Positions 57,693 to 64,000 of a stretch of DNA of 64,000 nucleotides are shown piece by piece. Within the stretch, counting starts at the first letter, position 1; every line of letters starts with the position of its first letter. Origin of the DNA: Scenedesmus sp. ARA3. Its lineage: Eukaryota > Chlorophyta > Chlorophyceae > Sphaeropleales > Scenedesmaceae. The position numbers and the translations under genes are program-made. Where the stretch lies: contig RWJK01001375.1 in assembly GCA_004335835.1 (NCBI GenBank), positions 1 to 64,000 on the forward strand, read 5' to 3'. Under the pieces are notes generated by a model. It did no database searches. It had not been told where the DNA came from and saw nothing but the letters and a program-made list of their open reading frames with translations.

Positions 57693-59508
57693 CTGCTGCA
57701 GCGCTGGTGCATTGAGGCAGGCTGTGGCTGAGGGCTGCCGGGCAGTGCGCAGAGGCAGCTTGGGCGGGCACCAGCTGCTGCACTGCTGATGCACAGGGGA
57801 TGGTGCGGCTGAGGGCTGCCAGGCGGTGCAGTGTGAAGAGGCTGTGGCAGCTTGGGCTGGCAGCTGCTGCTGGCTGGCCGCACTTGAGTTGAGTTCGGCA
57901 AGGTAGTTCTCCTTTGAAACAACGTGCAGCAGCGGTCGCGGCGCGACGATGCACAAGCCTTGAGTTGCAGTTGTGAAGTGAGGGGTGGTGGAGCTCGCCG
58001 TGCATTGGCTGTCACAGAGAGGGGCAGCAGTTGGGCAAGCCTTGTGCTCAAACACTGCGGCGGCAGCGGCTGTGGTACTGCGGTGCGTGCTGTGTCAGCA
58101 TGCACCTGGTCATGTATGGTTGGTGCAAGGCAGCAGCGGGTCGTCACCTCCAGCGTGGCGCTGCGAGCAGTTTTGTGCACGCTGCTCGCGCATTGTGCGC
58201 TGAGGGGCATATTGTGGGTGCTGTGCAACACCAGCGTCCACAGTTGTTATCGCTAGTTAGCGGCAGACATCGGCTCATATGCACATGCCGTCTTTGGCGG
58301 AAGATGTGTGTGTGCTGATGCTGTTTCGTGGGGCAGTAGCTGGCAATTTGCAATGTGCAGCTGGTGAGGTAGGTGGAGGTGTGCTGCAAGCCCACAGCCG
58401 CAATTGGATTATCGTGTTGGTAAAGCCTTGTTTGAGTGAGATTCATTGCTTGACAAGAGTTGCCTGAGGTGGCACTGTTTGCCTTTACATTGGAAGGTGT
58501 GGGCTTCCTGCATGTCTGCAGGCGTGCAGGCATTTGTAAAACCCATTTGCATGGCTGGTGCATGGCAATGCGCACACAGTGGCATGTACCTCACCCTGCT
58601 GCTGGCTTGCTGTGCTGTGAGTGCAGCTGCACATTGCTGCAGCTGAGCGCGCAGTTGTAACAGTGGTTGGCGCCAGCTGTTTTACATGTTCACCTGCATG
58701 CAGTTGCTGCCTTCATTGAGTGTTGCCAGCAGAGACAGCAACTGTTTGTTGTTGTGGCTGCAACTGATGGTGTGAGAGTGAGCACTGCTTGGCTTGTAAA
58801 GAGAGGTTTTGAAAACTTCTCAGTTCGTGTGAAGCACCGCCTGGTGCAGCAGCTTGTTTCCTTGCAAGCTGGGGATCAACAGCCAATGCATGTGCTCGTT
58901 CGTGGTCAAGCACGGTTGCTCTTGACAGGTACCGATCGAGCAGCAGCAGCAGCAAGACAGGCATTGTTGCTGGCATTTGGTAAGGCTTGAGCATTTGCTT
59001 GCACTGCCCGTCTCGCTTTCACTTCACCGCAAACCCACCGCTTCGGAAAGCGGGAACCTGCCCAAGTTCCCACACGTACACTGTCCGGCCTCATACAAGT
59101 GCTTAAAAAGTGAAACAAACATGGTTTGTGGCTGCTGAAGCCGAACAAGAGCAGCTGGAGAAATAACAGGTAAAAAGCCATGACTGTGTCTCCGTGTGCT
59201 GGCGGGGGGGTTGTGTTCTGCTGGTCGCGATGGCTCTCATACGCTACTGCTGGCCAAAAGCTGTGTTGTGACGCCTGCGTCGTGCATTGCCTCGCTTGAA
59301 GTGTCACCCCAGCAGGTCACCCAGCAGTTGATTTGCCCGAGCAGCAGGCTTTATAGGGCTGTCACCTTTGTCAAAATACATTGCTACGCAACGTTTAGCT
59401 TTTTTAGGGCCAGGCACAGCGTCTGGACAAGCCTAGCGCCACAAAATCCGACGTTTTGGCGTCAGTCAGCGAACGCGTAGGGCTGTGTAGGAGACGCCAA
59501 GAGGCGTT
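57356..59508. other. 2.1 kb intergenic with repeat remnants
   Basis: At 57548-57597 lies a copy of the end of the FLOE DUF1421 exon (ggcgctggagatga, gacaggctcatggctggcgg). CAG runs and three copies of ctgttcctgctgcag follow (57510-57715). An open frame at 58667-58990 has no family resemblance. 59000-59500 is the upstream region of the RRM gene. Confidence 0.55.
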
Positions 59509-60582
59509 ATGGAGGCTGAGATTGAAGAAGCAGCCTCTTCTAGCACAGCAGGGTACGTCGTGGGGTTCGTGAGCGCCCTGGCAACGACTGTTCAGGACAC
59601 TCGCTGCCCGCGCAGTGCTCTGATCAACGCATTGTTTGCGCAGGCTGGCCAACAAGCTGTTCTTGGGCGGATTGAGCTGGCAGACGACGGAAGGTGTGCC
59701 GGGGGGGGCGCTTAGGTGACTCCACAGCCTGTGGCACTAGAATGCAGAGATCACTGACCTCGTCCTTTGCTGCCGCAGATACCATCCGTGCACACTTTTC
59801 GCCCTATGGAGAAGTTACTGAAGTGGTAAGCAGCAGCCTGGACGAACGTTGGAGTGGGAGCCCGCCTTCTGCCAGGCGACTGACGTTTCCTGCCTTGCCC
59901 GCAGATTGTGATGCGCGACAGATTGACCAACAAGCCGCGTGGCTTTGGGTTCATCACCTTCAAAGACCAGGAGGCAGCAGACAATGCATGCAACGACACG
60001 CACACTCTGGATGGCAGGACGGTGGGTGCAACAGCAGCAGCAACAGCAGCAAGGTTAACAGCAGCTCGGATATATAGCAGCACGACATCCGCTGCCAGCA
60101 CTACGATTCCTGGTTCTATTGCACCCTGCTGACGCTGCTGTGCTTGTGCTGCAGATTGATGCCAAACGCAGCTTGCCGCACGGCCAACACAGCAGCCCAA
60201 AGAGCAAAAAAATCTTTGTGGGCGGCTTAGCACCCGAAACGAATGAAGGTGCGGCCAAAACAGCAACAGCAGCAGCGCCACCACACAGCACCAGCACAGC
60301 AAAACAAGTAACAGGGCCCTGTCGTGGCTGTCGTATAGCAGTACATTTAGCATGTACAGCATCAGCAAGTGCCTGCGCTGCAAGCAACTCCACACCCAAT
60401 GTTGCACCTGTTTGGTTCCGTCTGCAGTAGCTGTTGTACTACTTACTACATGTCAATTGCTCTGCCGCTTGCTGTTGCTGCTGCAGAGAACTTCAAGCAG
60501 CACTTTGAACGCTTTGGCAAGGTCATAGAGGCGCAGATCATGGTGGACCACACCAGCGGCAGGTCACGCGGCTTCGGGTGAG

Positions 60583-60615
<33 letters not shown>

Positions 60616-62164
60616 AGCCAGCCAGGCAGACAGACACACAGGCAGACAGTCAGCAGCAGCAGCACTAGCGCTGGCTGCATCACCAGAGCTGGAAGCAGTG
60701 CGCAGCAGCAGCAGGTGGCGTGGCTGTGGCTGCGCGTGCACAGTTACAGCAGGCAACAGCACACGTCCAGCAGCAACAGCAGCGGCAGCAGCAGCAGCGG
60801 CAGCAGCACACAAAGCATCGCTTGCTGTTTGTTTGTACGTCGAGGAAATTGCAAGCAGCCTAGGTGGCAATGCATGCAGCAGCTGTGCAGCAGCTCTCAA
60901 AACCAGCAGCTGCCAGGCACTGCTAAGCATCGCTGGCCTGCAGACCCTGCATAGTGGATAGGCACATGCCATCACCTGATGGCGTGAGCAGCTGTGTAGA
61001 CAGCAGTACGACGCGTGCAACCCTGCAACCCTGCACCCCGCAACTGCATCTGCAAGCATACCAGCAAACATCGCCGCTGCTGCCGCTGCTGCTGCTGCTG
61101 CTGCAGCTTCATCACCTTTGAAGACGAGGACTCTGTGGCAGCAGTCTTCTCCGCAGGCTCCATGCAGGAGCTCAATGGCAAGAAGGTGGAGGTGAAGGCA
61201 GCAACCCCAAAGGGTTCAGGGCCTATCGGCAGGGGCCCGGGGCTGCTTCCGGGGCGCGGTTTAGGGTTTGGGCCAGGGCGCGAGGGTTTGATGGGGCGGT
61301 ACCCGGAGGGCTACCCGTATGGGATGGGGCCGACTGGATACCCCATGCCTGCAGGTGCGTGTGTTGGGGATGATGTGCTATACAGAGTGGGAAAGGAAGG
61401 ATTATGGTTGCAGCGGAAGGGCAGTAGCAGAGTGTTTGTTGGTAGCAAGTACGCAGCGGCTGGATACTACAGCTGTGCGAGCTCCAGCAGTGACTAGAAG
61501 ATGGCAGCAGTGCTGCACCGTACCCTCTCAGGAGATGTGGCCTTGGACACACACATCCACCAGCAGGAGTTACAGCAGCAATGCTGGGCAGATCCATCAT
61601 CGCCATGCTGTGCATGTGTCTGGCAGCACTGCCTGCACTGCAGCCGATTGCTGCAGCAACGATGACACTGCTCCTGCCCAGCATCGATGTACAAACTTCC
61701 CCCGTGCTGTGCTTTGTTCCTGCAACTCTCCTGCAGGCTACATGCCAATGCCAGGCTATGGAGGGTATATGCCTTACCCAGGTGCTTTCCCAGGCATGAT
61801 GATGGCACCTGGTTACAGCGGATACCCTTACCCAGGCTACCCCTATGGCTTCAGCGGAGCAGCAATGCCGGCAGGCTACAGCGCAGCAGCAATGCAGCAG
61901 CAGCACCGCGCACCCAGCCTACCCGGCGCGCAGCAGCAGCAGCGGTGGCCAGGGCAGCAGTTACAGCAGCAGCAGCCGGCAGCAGCAGCAGCAGCAGCAG
62001 CAGGGAAGGGGCAGGCGGGCCTGGCTGCGAAGCGGGGCATGCCGCAGCGCAGCAGCAGCGATGATGTGCTGCAACAGCAGGATGCTGCAGCATCAAGCAG
62101 CACCAAGCAGCAGCGGGAGGCTGCAGCTGCAGCTGTAGCAGCAGCTGCTGCTGCACCTCCATAA
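59509..62164 (+). CDS. Two-RRM RNA-binding protein (Musashi/DAZAP1/hnRNP-A type)
   Basis: Exons 59509-59552, 59644-59693, 59779-59825, 59905-60021, 60155-60248, 60487-60577, 61107-61354 and 61737-62164 give 372 residues. RRM1 has RNP2 KLFLGGLSW and RNP1 RGFGFITF. RRM2 has KIFVGGLAP and RGFGFITF, the last split by the intron between GG and C. The spacing and the linker RSLPHGQ after VGGL-type RRM1 fit the Musashi/DAZAP1/hnRNP A group. The C-terminus is Gly/Tyr/Pro rich (GYGGYMPYPG, YPYPGYPYG) and then Gln/Ala rich, a likely phase-separating tail. Such proteins bind UAG-type motifs and control splicing, stability or translation. TGTAA at 62331, about 170 bases after the stop, fits a poly(A) signal. 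Confidence 0.93.
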
Positions 62165-64000
62165 TGTGCTGTGTTTGATGCGGCGCTGCTGGCAGCGGTG
62201 CTCTGTGTGGCTTCAGTGGATTTGTTTTGTCTGCAGCAGCTGCTTGCTTTTGCAGTGCAGCACTTCTGTAGGCAGCAAGCCGCTGTTACTGTGCGTCGCG
62301 CCTTCTTGCTGTTCGTTATGTGACAACGCATGTAAGGCCAACAGCAGCACAGGTGCAGGTTGGGCTGGGTTGACCGCCTGCGGTGAAGCGGCAGTTGGAC
62401 TCTTCATCCTTGGTTTTCTTCCTTGGTTTGATTCTGTTTACCGACCCTCTTGGTTTGGGGCAGCTGCAGCGCTTGTTTGCAGAGTAAGGAGTGGGGCCGC
62501 TTGGAAGCCGCCCGCTTGTACAATTACACGCTTTGTGTGCAACTGATCACCTTGGCAGGCAGGCAGTAGCACAAGCATGCTTGCAGGGTTGAGGGTTCTG
62601 GTTGTGCATATGGTTGGGCTGCTGGCTGCTGGCTGTGCTAACGCGGCTGATGGTTGGGTGCGCAGCAGTGGGTGCGCAGCAGTGGGTGCGCAGACGCATC
62701 TGCGGCAGCAGGGGTTTGGGGTTTGGGTGAGATAAGCAGCCGTGTAGCTGGCTCTGCAAGTGCTGCGGTTTGCTGGTGCCATCGCATACTTCCCGCAGCC
62801 AGGCAGATCGCGCAGCGGCAGCAGTGGCTGTAGCAAGCAAACATGATGTGAGTTGCTCTTGTGCATGTGGCAGAGCAGGCATCCGTTTGACCGGTCAAAC
62901 TGACGGTCATTCTGCATGTAGGCAAAAGGGCAGCCTGCATAGAGTGCTTGGGGTGTGTGAGCAGCAGTAGAGTAGGTTAGGCTGGAGGCGTAGCAGACAG
63001 CATTTCCCCGCAAACTTGAGTTGTGCACTTTCTTCCGCATGCCTGGCGGCGCACATTCGCCCAACGGCTCCGCAATACAACTGTAGCTGCAGCTTCAGCG
63101 CGTGTTTGGCAGGGTGTGTCTGGCTGCTAGGTGGTGGCGGCATCTTGCCGCACGCCTTCAGAGCTGCCATTTGATTGGGGTGATGTTGCGATGGGTGTGA
63201 GAGAGTATATTTTGTGTGGCTTTGGTGGTTTCTTGCGTGTCTGTGCGTGCTTGAAACCTTAGAAGGTGGCTGGGTGCTGTACAGGTGGTGGCGGCGTATG
63301 CAGGGGCTGTGCTGTATGAGGTTGCCAGCCTGCTGCAGATAGTGCATGCACAATTGTGTCTGGCCGCAGCGTGCCCGTGCTGCTGCGGCATTTAGCTGTG
63401 CACCAACTCGACGTGCATGTTATAACATGTTAGATCTAGCTGCACGCAGGGCAGTGGCAGCGGCTCTGTGCTGCTTGCCAGTTTCATCTGTTGCGTGGCC
63501 CACAACGGTTGTGCGCCTTGACGTAGGTTCGATAGCTGCGTCTGCACTTGCTCCTGTGCTAATCCTAAGTCCGCCATGAACTTGGCTGACAGGGTAACAA
63601 ACTTGTGTTTCACAGCTGTGATTCTGTGTCTGGCTTGCTTACACACCAGTATATGTGCATGATTGACGATGACAGCAGAGGACCAGAACCCAATGGCGGC
63701 GTGGGTTATAGCTTGAGGACACCATGCAGTCCAGCTTTGAACACGAAGCATGGTTGCAACTACGAGCTGCTGTGCATCATGCTACAGGCGCAAATCTGAA
63801 CCTTGGACAAAGCTGGACGACCAGCAGCGGAAATGGCAGCAAAACCCTGCAACTTGTCTAAAAGCAGATATGTCTTACGTTTCCTGCGCCCAATGTGACG
63901 CTTGTCGGCCAGTAACCAGGAGCTTACACTAACCGTTGCTTGCGCCGAGCGTTTGCAAGCAACTGCAATACACACTAGTGCAAGCGGCCCTGCGATCAAC
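62165..64000. other. 1.8 kb at the right edge, no gene seen
   Basis: 3' UTR with TGTAA at 62331-62335. A direct repeat of gcgcagcagtgggt occurs three times at about 62661-62693. No frame on either strand shows conserved sequence. An unrecognised exon of a gene beyond the edge cannot be excluded. Confidence 0.5.

Noticed and set aside
57104..58231. 375-residue minus-strand open frame
   Set aside because: Cys-, Ser- and Pro-rich product of reading CAG repeats backwards; it overlaps the well-supported FLOE exon.
58667..58990. 107-residue plus-strand open frame
   Set aside because: It stays open without stops but shows no recognisable domain, no spliced partners and no homology I can name.

Overview
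The window reads as nuclear DNA of a green alga (Chlorophyta). Genes are cut by GT-AG introns, mostly 70 to 780 bases, and use the standard code. CAG/CTG triplets are everywhere and give long Gln, Ala and Ser runs. Several families are typical of the green lineage: an octotricopeptide (OPR)/RAP organelle RNA protein, an EREX-like PX protein, a FLOE (DUF1421) protein and a Ser-Pro-rich secreted protein. A chlorophycean of the Scenedesmus type is a guess; nothing here proves the genus.

Layout. 1-3594 (-): secreted Cys-rich protein ending in a Ser-Pro spacer that runs off the left edge. 3647-4692 (-): tentative gene with an AT-rich 3' part. 5031-7624 (-): RAE1 WD40 mRNA-export factor. 7625-9402: unresolved. 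9403-10615 (-): FMN-binding split-barrel protein with a C-terminal membrane tail, divergent from 11056-14253 (+), an R3H plus ankyrin protein. 15114-15775 (+): small secreted protein with a broken frame. 17766-21035 (-): DCN1-like neddylation factor with a long tail, divergent from 21388-24855 (+), a RING-H2 ubiquitin ligase. 26731-28483 (+): STK19. 29964-32174 (-): leucine-rich-repeat protein. 32418-32705: a tRNA-derived SINE containing an assembly gap. 32979-43080 (-): giant PX/coiled-coil protein, divergent from 43687-50118 (+), a CD36/LIMP-2 family protein. 51256-54254 (+): OPR/RAP protein. 55136-57355 (+): FLOE homologue. 59509-62164 (+): two-RRM protein.

Themes. Two adjacent divergent genes act in ubiquitin-type conjugation (DCN1-like and RING-H2). 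Two other divergent neighbours both point to endolysosomal membranes (PX/EREX-like and CD36/LIMP-2-like). The most unusual feature of the window is structural: at least six genes contain tandem, partly decayed copies of their own exons together with flanking intron, making rows of decoy exons. Long CTG runs also repeatedly sit directly on 3' splice sites. Three genes have a coding frame that appears broken by one base, which could be assembly error or real decay. All exon models were derived by hand from splice motifs, phase continuity and family similarity; no transcript data were available.
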